64,000 bases of DNA from NCBI RefSeq assembly GCF_900187425.1, contig NZ_FYDJ01000003.1:1-64000 (forward strand), read 5' to 3'. Source of the DNA: Pseudomonas sp. Irchel s3h14. GTDB taxonomy: Bacteria; Pseudomonadota; Gammaproteobacteria; Pseudomonadales; Pseudomonadaceae. The notes under the pieces are model-generated. The model saw nothing but the letters and a program-made list of their open reading frames with translations. It had not been told where the DNA came from and ran no database searches. Positions 55,114-63,500 of this stretch are shown piece by piece. The position numbers and the translations under genes were made by a program. The number at the start of each line of letters is the position of its first letter. The first letter of the stretch is position 1.

Positions 55114-56082
55114 TCAGCGGCGCTCGATCGGCTCGATCACTTGCAACGCGAGGTTGCCTTTGTGCGACCCCATCTTGACCTTGAACGCAGGCACGCCGTT
55201 GGCGCGCATGATCATCTCATCCGGCATCTCGACCGGGATAATGTCTCCCGGCTGCATGTGCAAAATGTCCCGCAGGCGCAACTGGCGACGGGCAACTGTG
55301 GCACCGATCGGTACGTCAACGTCCAGCACGTCCTGGCGCAAGGCATTGACCCAGCGCTCGTCCTGATCGTCGAGGTCCGACTGGAAGCCGGCGTCGAGCA
55401 TTTCGCGCACTGGCTCAATCATCGAGTACGGCATGGTCACGTGCAGATCGCCGCCACCGCCATCGAGTTCGATGTGGAAGGTCGACACCACAATGGCTTC
55501 GCTCGGACCGACGATGTTGGCCATGGCCGGGTTCACTTCCGAGTTGATGTACTCGAAGTTCACTTCCATGATCGCCTGCCAGGCTTCCTTCAAATCGACG
55601 AATGCCTGCTCCAGCACCATGCGCACCACACGCAGTTCCGTGGGGGTGAATTCACGCCCTTCGATCTTCGCGTGACGGCCGTCGCCGCCGAAGAAGTTGT
55701 CTACCAGTTTGAACACCAGTTTGGCGTCGAGGATGAACAACGCGGTGCCGCGCAACGGTTTGATCTTGACCAGGTTGAGGCTGGTCGGCACGTACAGCGA
55801 GTGCACGTATTCGCCGAACTTCATCACCTGCACGCCACCGACGGCAACATCCGCCGAGCGGCGCAGCATGTTGAACATGCTGATGCGGGTGTAACGGGCG
55901 AAACGCTCGTTGATCATTTCCAGGGTCGGCATGCGTCCACGGACGATGCGATCCTGGCTGGTCAGGTCGTAGCTTTTGACACTGCCGGGTTCAGCAGCGG
56001 TATCGGTCTGTACCAGACCATCGTCGACGCCATGCAACAGCGCATCGATCTCATCCTGGGACAGCAGGTCCTGCACGGCCAT
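55114..56082 (-). CDS. fliM: Flagellar motor switch protein FliM
   Basis: 322-residue C-ring protein. The N-terminal CheY-binding peptide is LSQDEIDALLHGV (residues 7-19). The middle domain (about 45-225, with GREFTPTELRVVRMVLEQAF and the GGDGRHAK segment) contacts FliG and the C-terminal SpoA domain pairs with FliN. It is nine bases from fliL, in the fliLMNOPQR-flhB transcript. Confidence 0.96.
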   Translation of the reverse strand: MAVQDLLSQDEIDALLHGVDDGLVQTDTAAEPGSVKSYDLTSQDRIVRGRMPTLEMINERFARYTRISMFNMLRRSADVAVGGVQVMKFGEYVHSLYVPTSLNLVKIKPLRGTALFILDAKLVFKLVDNFFGGDGRHAKIEGREFTPTELRVVRMVLEQAFVDLKEAWQAIMEVNFEYINSEVNPAMANIVGPSEAIVVSTFHIELDGGGGDLHVTMPYSMIEPVREMLDAGFQSDLDDQDERWVNALRQDVLDVDVPIGATVARRQLRLRDILHMQPGDIIPVEMPDEMIMRANGVPAFKVKMGSHKGNLALQVIEPIERR

Positions 56083-56091
56083 GTCGTGTTC

Positions 56092-56592
56092 CTACTGCAG
56101 TACGAAATTAGTGAAAAGCAACTGTTCGATGACCACTTTGCCGAGTTCTTTCTGCGCCACTTCCTGGACGCTGGCCGTGGCTTTCTGACGCAACATTTCC
56201 TGGCCGACCGGCGACGCCAGGGTGGCGAAGTCTTGCCCGGAGAACAGCATGACCAGGTTATTGCGGATGACAGGCATGTGAACTTTGAGCGCTTCCAGAT
56301 CGGCTTGATTGCGACCCTGCATGGTGATGCTCACCTGCATGTAGCGCTGACGACCGTTCTGGTTGTAGTTAGCCACGAAGGCCGGCGCCATGGGCTCGAA
56401 AATCGCTGGCTGCTTGCCGACCGGGGCGGTTTCAGCCGCGGCGGCAGGCTTGCTCTGGGCGCTGTGCATGAAGAACCAGGTCGCCCCCACGGACAAGCCG
56501 ATCGCCAGCAGCAGGGCCACCACGATCACAATGATCAGCTTGAGTTTGCCTTTGGTTGCGGGGTCTTTTACTGCTGCTTCGCTCTTCGCCAT
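56092..56592 (-). CDS. fliL: Flagellar basal body-associated protein FliL
   Basis: 166-residue single-pass inner-membrane protein that assembles around the stators. A lysine-rich N-terminus, the helix LIIVIVVALLLAIGLSVGATWFF (about 18-40), and a periplasmic stomatin-like domain (about 70-166: RYMQVSITMQGRNQADLEALKVHMPVIRNNLVMLFSGQ) are seen. First gene after a sigma-54 promoter candidate. Confidence 0.93.
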   Translation of the reverse strand: MAKSEAAVKDPATKGKLKLIIVIVVALLLAIGLSVGATWFFMHSAQSKPAAAAETAPVGKQPAIFEPMAPAFVANYNQNGRQRYMQVSITMQGRNQADLEALKVHMPVIRNNLVMLFSGQDFATLASPVGQEMLRQKATASVQEVAQKELGKVVIEQLLFTNFVLQ

Positions 56593-56642
56593 GCCAATAA
56601 TCCGTCACTATTCGGGTTTTCACAGTCGCACGGCAAGGCAAG

Positions 56643-56659
56643 AGCAAGTGTTATGCCAG
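56643..56659 (-). promoter_or_regulatory. Sigma-54 promoter candidate for fliL operon
   Basis: On the minus strand CTGGCATAACACTTGCT matches the sigma-54 consensus YTGGCAYR-N4-TTGCW closely, with exact GG-N10-GC spacing. It lies 51 bases before the fliL ATG. Confidence 0.85.
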
Positions 56660-56692
56660 AAGTGTCTGAAGGAAAACTGGAAGGACTGTTTG

Positions 56693-56806
56693 ATCGTTCC
56701 CACGCTCTGCGTGGGAATGCAGCCCGTGACGCTCCGCGTCACATTGCAAGAGCGGACGCGGAGCGTCCATTGAGGCATTCCCACGCAGAGCGTGGGAACG
56801 ATCGGA
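56693..56806. repeat. DUF1534-type dispersed inverted repeat, copy 2
   Basis: Same family as 36513-36624: GATCGTTCCCACGCTCTGCG on the left and CGTGGGAACGATC on the right, with GTGACGCTCCGCGTCAC inside. It lies between the fliK stop and the fliL promoter, where it could insulate the two transcription units. Confidence 0.8.
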
Positions 56807-56830
56807 CACAGGGATCGGTGTCGGGCTTTA

Positions 56831-58207
56831 TCAGGCGTAGTAGTCGACGGCGCTGGAGCCAATCACGCTGGTGGTGCTGGCCGCTACTTCGGCAGCTGTT
56901 GGCGCAAGCTCTTCGTCCATGGAATCGAGACGACCACCGCTGGCGTTGGTGCGTCCCCCCTGGCTTTGGCCCTGCTGAGCCTGTTCCTGCCCTTGGCCCT
57001 GCCAGCCACGGGACTGGTCGGACACATTGACGTCAACCTGGCCCATGCCCTGCTGCGCAAACATGTCACGCAAGCGATGCATCTGCCCGTCCAGCGCTTC
57101 GCGAACACTTGGATGGGCGCTCATGAACGTCACTTGGGTCTGCTGATCCGGAACCATATTCACCCGAATGTCCAGCCGCCCCAGTTCAGCCGGTTGCAAC
57201 TGGATGTCGGCGGCCTTGAGATTGGCACTGGACAGGTACATGACCCGATTCACTACCTCTTCGGTCCAGCCGCTCTGATGCATGGCGATCGGTTGGTTCA
57301 CCGGCAATGCGTTGGCGGTTTTCGGCGTCGCCGCCTGGGTCAGCGCCGCCAGACGGTTGGCGAAATCGTCGACCCGGGTATCGCTGCTCGCGGACTTCAG
57401 GTCCTTGAGACCGTCATCGATAAGACCACCAAAAGCCTTGTCGCCGCCCTGGCCGGTGCTGTCCTTGTCGGCTTGAACATCGAGCATGCTCGCCATGCCG
57501 GTGGCGAAATTCTGCGCCGAGGTCGGCTCGCCGTCGGCCTGGGCCTGGGCAGAGGTCGGTGCCGCTTTGGGCTGAGCCTGACTCGCAGCCGAAATATGGC
57601 CGCCCTGCTCCATGGCCATACGCACGGCCGGCAACGCATCGAGAGGATCCGCTTCGGGATCGAAATCGCTTTGCGCCGTTGCAGCAGCAACTGGCGCCGC
57701 CGTCACTGCCACAGCAACAGCAACAGGCGCTTCGACCTGCGGCTGCACGGTGACGACCACTGGCGGGGCTTCCTGAACGGGGGTTGCCACCACTGGCTGT
57801 AACGGTGGCAGTAACGAAGGATCAAGGGTTGGATCAACCGGTGCGGTGTCGACTACCGGCGTTTCGGCAGCCTCCGACGCATCATCGCTGGCAGTCTTGT
57901 CGTCAGCCTGCGCCGGCTTATCGGCGGGCAAGGATTTGCCGCTATCGGCAACCGCAGGTTCCGGGGCGGCAGACTTGTCGTTGCTGACGTCCTTTTTGTC
58001 GGGGCTGTCCGGCGCTTTATCGCGTATCGGCTTGGCCGATCCATCACCCACCGTAGAGGGTTTGTTCCGGGCTTGATTGGCGTAGACCTGAGCGAAGCTG
58101 GATGCCTTGTCCCCAGGCTCAGCGACCAGCGCCGGTGTATTGGCGGAAGCGGCTTGAGTCTTGGCCTGCGCGGCGGCCTGAAGAAGCATATTGGGGGTAA
58201 CGGGCAT
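56831..58207 (-). CDS. fliK: Flagellar hook-length control protein FliK
   Basis: 458-residue exported ruler protein. The N-terminal and middle parts (1-290) are Ala/Pro/Asp-rich low complexity. The C-terminal Flg_hook domain (about 300-400: ANLKAADIQLQPAELGRLDIRVNMVPDQQTQVTFMSAHPSVREALDGQMHRLRDMF, of which the LQPAELGRLDIRV core is diagnostic) interacts with FlhB. A Gln/Gly-rich segment and a short conserved end follow. It has its own sigma-54 promoter candidate. Confidence 0.93.
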   Translation of the reverse strand: MPVTPNMLLQAAAQAKTQAASANTPALVAEPGDKASSFAQVYANQARNKPSTVGDGSAKPIRDKAPDSPDKKDVSNDKSAAPEPAVADSGKSLPADKPAQADDKTASDDASEAAETPVVDTAPVDPTLDPSLLPPLQPVVATPVQEAPPVVVTVQPQVEAPVAVAVAVTAAPVAAATAQSDFDPEADPLDALPAVRMAMEQGGHISAASQAQPKAAPTSAQAQADGEPTSAQNFATGMASMLDVQADKDSTGQGGDKAFGGLIDDGLKDLKSASSDTRVDDFANRLAALTQAATPKTANALPVNQPIAMHQSGWTEEVVNRVMYLSSANLKAADIQLQPAELGRLDIRVNMVPDQQTQVTFMSAHPSVREALDGQMHRLRDMFAQQGMGQVDVNVSDQSRGWQGQGQEQAQQGQSQGGRTNASGGRLDSMDEELAPTAAEVAASTTSVIGSSAVDYYA

Positions 58208-58257
58208 GGAACGGTCTCCGCTGCACTGGGATCGTAGTTACAGTTGACGGAGATTAG

Positions 58258-58274
58258 TGCAAAGGTCGCGCCAG
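58258..58274 (-). promoter_or_regulatory. Sigma-54 promoter candidate for fliK
   Basis: On the minus strand CTGGCGCGACCTTTGCA fits the consensus with one mismatch in the -24 box and exact GG-N10-GC spacing. It lies 51 bases before the fliK ATG, in the 83-base gap after hptB. Confidence 0.85.
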
Positions 58275-58290
58275 GTTTGAGTGACAGGCG

Positions 58291-58659
58291 CTAAAAGCGC
58301 CGGACGGTCTCATTGGCAGAGAGGGAACGCTGACGCTCCGCCTCATAGAGAGGTCGGACGATGGCGAATTCGCCGTCAATTTCCTCGATCAGCTTTTCGA
58401 TGCCAGCGAGGTTTTTTTGCTTGGCGCGTTGCTCTAGCTCATGGCACAGCTCAGCCAGGCGAATGGCGCCCATGTTGCTGCTGCTACCCTTGAAACTATG
58501 GGCAGCATTCATGAGTTGCGCGGCATCTTCAGCCTTTCGCAAGATGCGTAAACGCTCTTCGGAATCGGCGAGAAAGGTATCCAGCAACGTCGGATACTCA
58601 TCCTCCATGACCTCTTGCAACGCGTTCAGTATGTCGCGGTCCAGGTGTGTGTCAGCCAC
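58291..58659 (-). CDS. Histidine phosphotransfer protein (HptB-like)
   Basis: 122-residue Hpt domain protein. The phospho-accepting H54 is in NAAHSFKGSSSNMGA, in the expected helix. In P. aeruginosa HptB takes phosphate from hybrid kinases (RetS, PA1611 and others) and passes it to the response regulator HsbR; the adjacent gene here encodes a matching regulator. It ends the fliH-to-hpt transcript; 30 bases separate it from the regulator gene. Confidence 0.87.
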   Translation of the reverse strand: MADTHLDRDILNALQEVMEDEYPTLLDTFLADSEERLRILRKAEDAAQLMNAAHSFKGSSSNMGAIRLAELCHELEQRAKQKNLAGIEKLIEEIDGEFAIVRPLYEAERQRSLSANETVRRF

Positions 58660-58689
58660 TTGCTCACTCCTTGATCAAGAATGCGTGGA

Positions 58690-60396
58690 TTATGCCAGAG
58701 CCTCCCAGAAAAACTCCACGCGGGCACTTCGACCATCGTCGGACCAACTCGCATTGTGGCCCAGTTGACGGATCAGACTGACGCCACGTCCCGACAGACG
58801 GACACCATCGACGGGCAGCTCCATCACTCGCGCAACATCGAAACCCTTGCCGCTGTCTTCAACCCGAATAGTCAGGCACCCGCCCTCGCCCTTGGGTGTC
58901 ACCTGCAAATGCACCCGCACGAAGCCGTCCTGCAACTCGTCCAGGCGTGTATTGCGTTGTTGATAATAGCGGGTAAAACCCGAGGCATCGCGCTTGAGCG
59001 CCGAATCCAGCCCCAGCACTCCATGCTCCAGGGCATTGGAATACAGTTCGGCCAACACACTGTAGAGCGCCCCGCTCTGAGCCCGCAGACCGTGGACCTC
59101 AAGCAGCAATTGCAGAAGATACGGCAGCGGATTGAAGCGTTTGAGCGTGGCGGCGCGAAATTCGAAACTCACTGACCAGTCCAGCGGGCAGGACTGACCA
59201 CTGTCGGAATACACCAGCGCCGGCGGGCTCAGTTGTGCGGCCTCCAGCAGACTGACCTCGACCATGCTCACGTCATCACGGGCCTCGCCGCGAAAGTCCC
59301 GTAACGCCTGTTCGATCTCTTCGAACAACTCATCAGGCTGACGATTGGCCGCAAACACCTGCTGCAATCGCTCCACACCAAACAACTGTTCGTTGGCATC
59401 GCAGGTATCGATCACCCCGTCGGACAACAGGAAGACCCGATCCCCGACCGCCATCGGAAACACCTCGGTGCGGTCATCAAAGGATTGCGGGCTCAGCACG
59501 CCGAGCGGCAAATGCCGAGCCATCAGCGGCGTTCGCTCACCGCTGGCGATGCTGTGCAGATAACCGTCCGGCATCCCGCCGTTCCAGACCTCCACCGAAC
59601 GTCGCTGAAAACTCAGGCACAGCAGCGTTGCACAACAGAACATGTCCACCGGCAGGATGCGCTTGAGCTTGGCATTCATTTCGCGCAGGGTTTCGGACAG
59701 CCCGTAACCCTTGGCGGTCATGCCATAGAAGACTTCGGCCAGGGGCATGGCACCGACCGCGGCCGGCAAACCGTGACCGGTAAAATCGCCGAGCAGCACA
59801 TGCATGTCGCCAGCCGGGGTGAACGCGGCCAGCAGCAGATCGCCGTTGAACAACGCATAGGGCGATTGCAGGTAGCGAATATTCGGTGCACTCAGACAGC
59901 CGGAGTGGGCCACCTTGTCGAACACGGCCTTGGCCACGCGCTGCTCGTTGAGCAGGTACTCGTGGTGCCTGGCGATCTGGTCGCGCTGCTGCAACACCGT
60001 GGCCTGCAACCGTCGCAAGCGATCCATCGCCTTGATCTTGGCGGCGAGGATCACCTGGTTGTAGGGTTTTGCCAGAAAATCGTCGCCCCCGGCCTCCAGA
60101 CAGCGGGCCAGCGCTTCGCTTTCGGTCAGCGAGGTGAGGAAGATGATCGGCACCAGGGTTTCCCCGGCCAATACCTTGATCTGCCGCGCCGCCTCGAAAC
60201 CGTCCATCACTGGCATCATCGCGTCCATGAGCACCAGTTGCGGTCGCTGCTGGCGAAACGCTTCAACGGCTTCAGCACCGTTGGCGGCCGTTAGCACCTC
60301 ATGCCCCTGGCGACGGACGATGGTCGACAGCAGCATGCGATCAGCCGCGCTGTCTTCGGCGATCAGGATCGTCAGCAGTTCGAACGGCGACTGCAT
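58690..60396 (-). CDS. Response regulator with PP2C phosphatase and anti-sigma kinase domains (HsbR-like)
   Basis: 568-residue three-domain protein. The receiver domain (1-125) has D58 in LVLMDAMMPVMDG. The SpoIIE-type PP2C phosphatase (about 180-385) has GDFTGHGLPAAVGAM and DGVIDTCDANEQLFG. The C-terminal HATPase (about 415-565) has N box LAELYSNALEHGV and VEDSGKGFD. It matches HsbR, which dephosphorylates or phosphorylates the antagonist HsbA according to its own phosphorylation. ATG at 60396 is preferred to a TTG at 60405 that overlaps the upstream stop; neither has a strong ribosome-binding site. Confidence 0.88.
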   Translation of the reverse strand: MQSPFELLTILIAEDSAADRMLLSTIVRRQGHEVLTAANGAEAVEAFRQQRPQLVLMDAMMPVMDGFEAARQIKVLAGETLVPIIFLTSLTESEALARCLEAGGDDFLAKPYNQVILAAKIKAMDRLRRLQATVLQQRDQIARHHEYLLNEQRVAKAVFDKVAHSGCLSAPNIRYLQSPYALFNGDLLLAAFTPAGDMHVLLGDFTGHGLPAAVGAMPLAEVFYGMTAKGYGLSETLREMNAKLKRILPVDMFCCATLLCLSFQRRSVEVWNGGMPDGYLHSIASGERTPLMARHLPLGVLSPQSFDDRTEVFPMAVGDRVFLLSDGVIDTCDANEQLFGVERLQQVFAANRQPDELFEEIEQALRDFRGEARDDVSMVEVSLLEAAQLSPPALVYSDSGQSCPLDWSVSFEFRAATLKRFNPLPYLLQLLLEVHGLRAQSGALYSVLAELYSNALEHGVLGLDSALKRDASGFTRYYQQRNTRLDELQDGFVRVHLQVTPKGEGGCLTIRVEDSGKGFDVARVMELPVDGVRLSGRGVSLIRQLGHNASWSDDGRSARVEFFWEALA

Positions 60397-60401
60397 GCCG
60401 T

Positions 60402-60701
60402 TCAACTGATGTCGAACAGTTTGTCGAAATTGGAGATGGCGAGGATCTTCTTCACGTCGGTACTGCTGTTGACGACGCGAATATCGGAATTGTCGCCACC
60501 AGCGTGATCACGCAGCAAGAGCAACATGCCCAGCGCCGAACTGTCGAGGTAGGTCGCTTCTTTCAAGTCGACGACAACTGCGGAGAGTTTCTTGTCCTCA
60601 TAGGACTCGCGAAATTCCTGATGCTTGGCGAAATCGAATCGTCCCTTGACCGATATCGTCAGCTTTTGCCCATCTTGGGAGACTTCTGTAACGACTGGCA
60701 T
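60402..60701 (-). CDS. STAS-domain anti-sigma factor antagonist (HsbA-like)
   Basis: 99-residue STAS protein. The phospho-accepting serine is in ATYLDSSALGMLLLL (S55 by comparison with SpoIIAA S58). In P. aeruginosa HsbA binds FlgM when unphosphorylated, freeing FliA and favouring motility, and binds the cyclase HsbD when phosphorylated. The same wiring is plausible here, since fliA lies in the same cluster. It is just upstream of the HsbR-like gene. Confidence 0.88.
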   Translation of the reverse strand: MPVVTEVSQDGQKLTISVKGRFDFAKHQEFRESYEDKKLSAVVVDLKEATYLDSSALGMLLLLRDHAGGDNSDIRVVNSSTDVKKILAISNFDKLFDIS

Positions 60702-60755
60702 TTAACGGCTTCCTTGTCATTGGTGAACGTACGTGTACAAGGTTTAGCACTTGGC

Positions 60756-60860
60756 TGGGGCTGGAGCAAGATCAAAAGATCGTCCGAACGCGGCCCGAAC
60801 CTGCGGCAGCTCCAGAACCGGGTTTGCACGCGTTCAATGTAGGGGCTGCCGCAGGCTGCG
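60756..60860. repeat. Imperfect inverted repeat upstream of the STAS gene
   Basis: The segments AACCTGCGGCAGCTCC and GGGGCTGCCGCAGGCTGCGA pair imperfectly, and AAGATCAAAAGATCG sits beside the left one. The layout resembles another dispersed pseudomonad repeat (GTAGGAGCTGCCG...GCTGCGATC). It fills most of the 178-base gap between fliJ and the STAS gene. Confidence 0.55.
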
Positions 60861-60879
60861 ATATTTTCGAAGGCACCAC

Positions 60880-61329
60880 TCAATAAGGATCCTGACGCGG
60901 CAACCGCTGGGACAACTCATCCAGCAGCTTTTGCTCGCGCCGGTCTTCCAGCCGCCGCGCCTCATCCATGTAGCGCAACACCAGTTTGCGCAAGCCTTCA
61001 ACCCGTGCAAACGCCTGCTGCCAGGATTCCCGCGCCTTGTTCAGGTTGTTTTGATGCCATACCAGGCTTTGTCGCTGCTGGTCGATGGCGGTCCCCAGTT
61101 GCGCCAGGAAGCCTTGATAACCCAGCAGCCATTGGCCAGACACGCCACTGCTGCCGCGCACGATCCACTGCTCTTGATAGTCGAGACGAAAGGCTTCGAG
61201 GTCGGCGAGTTTGCTTTCGGCCAGACGGACTTGCCCCTGGAAGTGCCCCAGACGCAGGACCGCGGTTTTCTCGGCCTTTTCGGCCATTTCGACCACGGGG
61301 GCCAGGCGCGAGGCTCGGCTCTGGGCCAT
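60880..61329 (-). CDS. fliJ: Flagellar export chaperone FliJ
   Basis: 149-residue coiled-coil protein (Leu/Arg/Gln heptads through most of its length: RASRLAPVVEMAEKAEKTAVLRLGHFQGQVRLAESKL). It acts as the stalk of the FliI ATPase and escorts chaperones to FlhA. It is six bases from fliI. Length matches the family (about 147). Confidence 0.92.
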   Translation of the reverse strand: MAQSRASRLAPVVEMAEKAEKTAVLRLGHFQGQVRLAESKLADLEAFRLDYQEQWIVRGSSGVSGQWLLGYQGFLAQLGTAIDQQRQSLVWHQNNLNKARESWQQAFARVEGLRKLVLRYMDEARRLEDRREQKLLDELSQRLPRQDPY

Positions 61330-61335
61330 GGCCGG

Positions 61336-62694
61336 TTAGCCGCCGGCCGCGGGAGCGAAAATCGTGCCGAGATAGGCTTCGCTTTCGCCCAGGCTGATGC
61401 TGTCGTTCAGGCCCTGGCGCAGGTATTTCACCAGCTGCGGCTGCAGGGAGATCGCCAGGTCGGTTTCCCGATCACCACCGGCCACATAGGCGCCGACGCT
61501 GATCAAGTCACGACTCTGCTGATAACGCGACCACAGTTGCTTGAAATACTGGGCGCGCATCATGTGTTCCGGCGTAACCACCGACGGCATGACCCGGCTG
61601 ATGGACGCTTCGATATCGATGGCCGGGTAATGACCTTCCTCGGCCAGGCGCCGGGACAGCACGATGTGCCCGTCGAGCACGCCTCGCGCGGCGTCGGCAA
61701 TCGGGTCCTGCTGGTCATCGCCTTCGGACAAAACGGTGTAGAACGCGGTGATCGAACCGCCGCCCTTCTCCGCATTACCGGCCCGCTCCACCAATTTTGG
61801 CAGTTTGGCGAACACCGATGGCGGATAACCCTTGGTCGCTGGCGGCTCGCCGATGGCCAGGGCGATTTCCCGCTGGGCCTGGGCGAAACGGGTCAGGGAG
61901 TCCATGAGCAACAGGACGTTCTTGCCCTTGTCGCGGAAATACTCGGCGATTCGTGTGCAATACATCGCCGCGCGCAGACGCATCAGCGGCGCATCGTCCG
62001 CCGGGGACGCCACCACGACCGAACGCTTGAGCCCTTCTTCGCCGAGGATGTGCTCGATGAATTCTTTAACTTCACGACCCCGTTCACCGATCAGCCCGAC
62101 GACGATGATGTCGGCCTCGGTGAAGCGGGTCATCATGCCCAGCAGGACACTCTTGCCCACGCCGGTACCGGCGAACAGGCCAAGACGCTGACCGCGACCG
62201 ACCGTCAACAAACCGTTGATGCTGCGAATGCCCACGTCCAGCGGCTCGCTGATCGGTTCACGCTTGAGCGGGTTGATGGTCGGGCCGTCCATCGGCACCC
62301 AATCTTCGGCCTTCATTCCGCCCTTGCCGTCCAGCGCACGACCGGCGCCATCGAGCACCCGCCCGAGCATGCTCATGCCCATCGGCAGACGGCCGGTATC
62401 AGCCAGAGGAACCACACGGGCACCGGGAGCGATGCCGGCAACGCTGCCGACCGGCATCAGAAACACCTTGCTGCCGGAGAAGCCCATGACTTCGGCTTCG
62501 ACCTGCACCGGGTGATAACTGTCGTCATTGATGACCATGCAGCGACTGCCCATGGCGGCGCGCAAACCCTCGGCTTCGAGGGTCAGGCCGACCATGCGCA
62601 GCAAGCGGCCCTCAAGGATCGGCGCGCCTTCCAGCTCCGTGGCCTCGGCGTAGCTGCCGAGGCGCTTGGCGAAGCTGGTGCGATCAAGGCGCAT
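61336..62694 (-). CDS. fliI: Flagellar export ATPase FliI
   Basis: 452-residue ATPase related to F1 beta. Walker A is [15 protein letters not shown] (near residues 175-189), and Walker B is [21 protein letters not shown] (near 258-278). [16 protein letters not shown] is the family signature. It works with FliH and FliJ at the export gate. The start overlaps fliH by eleven bases. Confidence 0.96.
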   Translation of the reverse strand: MRLDRTSFAKRLGSYAEATELEGAPILEGRLLRMVGLTLEAEGLRAAMGSRCMVINDDSYHPVQVEAEVMGFSGSKVFLMPVGSVAGIAPGARVVPLADTGRLPMGMSMLGRVLDGAGRALDGKGGMKAEDWVPMDGPTINPLKREPISEPLDVGIRSINGLLTVGRGQRLGLFAGTGVGKSVLLGMMTRFTEADIIVVGLIGERGREVKEFIEHILGEEGLKRSVVVASPADDAPLMRLRAAMYCTRIAEYFRDKGKNVLLLMDSLTRFAQAQREIALAIGEPPATKGYPPSVFAKLPKLVERAGNAEKGGGSITAFYTVLSEGDDQQDPIADAARGVLDGHIVLSRRLAEEGHYPAIDIEASISRVMPSVVTPEHMMRAQYFKQLWSRYQQSRDLISVGAYVAGGDRETDLAISLQPQLVKYLRQGLNDSISLGESEAYLGTIFAPAAGG

Positions 62695-63493
62695 CGGGAA
62701 CGCCCAGTTCAGGTTCGACCGGCACGACCGCTGGCTTGTCGCTGATCGGCAGTTCCAGGCTCAGATCCGGTTCGGCCGGGTGCAAGGCCTGTTCGTGCAA
62801 TTGATCGAACAGTTTGTCCATGACCCGCGCAACGCGGGTTTCGACCGTGGCGTCGATACGGCTGTGTTCAGTCTCAACCCGGCAACCGCCGGGCAACAAC
62901 GCCTCGTCCTCGACGATGCGCCAGGTTTCTTCATGGCGTTCGCGCAGGGCTTTGACCTGTTCGAAATCTTGCGGATTGATGTACAGCCGCACATTGCCCA
63001 CACCCAGCGGCAAGAGCTTGAGGGCTTCACGCATGACGTGTTCGATCTGCGTCGAGTCGATCGCGAGTTCGCGCTGAATCACCTGTTTGGTGATGTGCTG
63101 CACCAGGTCGACCAGGGACTTTTCGATCAGGGTGTCCTGCTCGGCGATAGGCTCGAACAAATGCCCCATCAACTGCTCCAAAGCAGCAATCTTGGCGGCC
63201 AGCGCCACCTCGGCTTCCTGACGGACCTTGAGCGTGGTGCTGTGGAAACCTTCTTTTTCGCCCGTGGCGAAGCCTTCGTTGTAGGCCTCCTGACGAATGC
63301 TTTCGAGTTCTTCGAGGGTCAGTGGCTGGACTTCATCCAGTGGCACTTCTTCCATTTCCGGCGGCTCGGGTTCCGGCTCAGGCTCGGGTTCCGGCACGAA
63401 CGGATCGAAACTGGGCAGCGACCAGACGTCGAAACCAGCGACGTCCTTGCCACGGATCAGGTCGGTGTTGGACTCATCATGTTTGGACGACAT
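62684..63493 (-). CDS. fliH: Flagellar assembly protein FliH
   Basis: 269-residue regulator of FliI. The N-terminal part carries a Glu/Pro repeat ([17 protein letters not shown], about 35-51); then come a coiled-coil region with [10 protein letters not shown] and a C-terminal domain (about 120-240) that binds FliI. The family C-ring contact is at the N-terminus ([16 protein letters not shown] has the expected Trp). It is seven bases from fliG. Confidence 0.93.
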   Translation of the reverse strand: MSSKHDESNTDLIRGKDVAGFDVWSLPSFDPFVPEPEPEPEPEPPEMEEVPLDEVQPLTLEELESIRQEAYNEGFATGEKEGFHSTTLKVRQEAEVALAAKIAALEQLMGHLFEPIAEQDTLIEKSLVDLVQHITKQVIQRELAIDSTQIEHVMREALKLLPLGVGNVRLYINPQDFEQVKALRERHEETWRIVEDEALLPGGCRVETEHSRIDATVETRVARVMDKLFDQLHEQALHPAEPDLSLELPISDKPAVVPVEPELGVPDAP

Positions 63494-63500
63494 AGTGACC

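Noticed and set aside
54676..57030. A 784-codon plus-strand frame across fliN, fliM, fliL and fliK
   Set aside because: It is antisense to four flagellar genes with clear motifs and overlaps a dispersed repeat; its composition is that of a shadow frame.
60751..62745. A 664-codon plus-strand frame antisense to fliJ and fliI
   Set aside because: Arg/His/Gln-rich shadow of FliI and FliJ, with no ribosome-binding site or recognisable domain.
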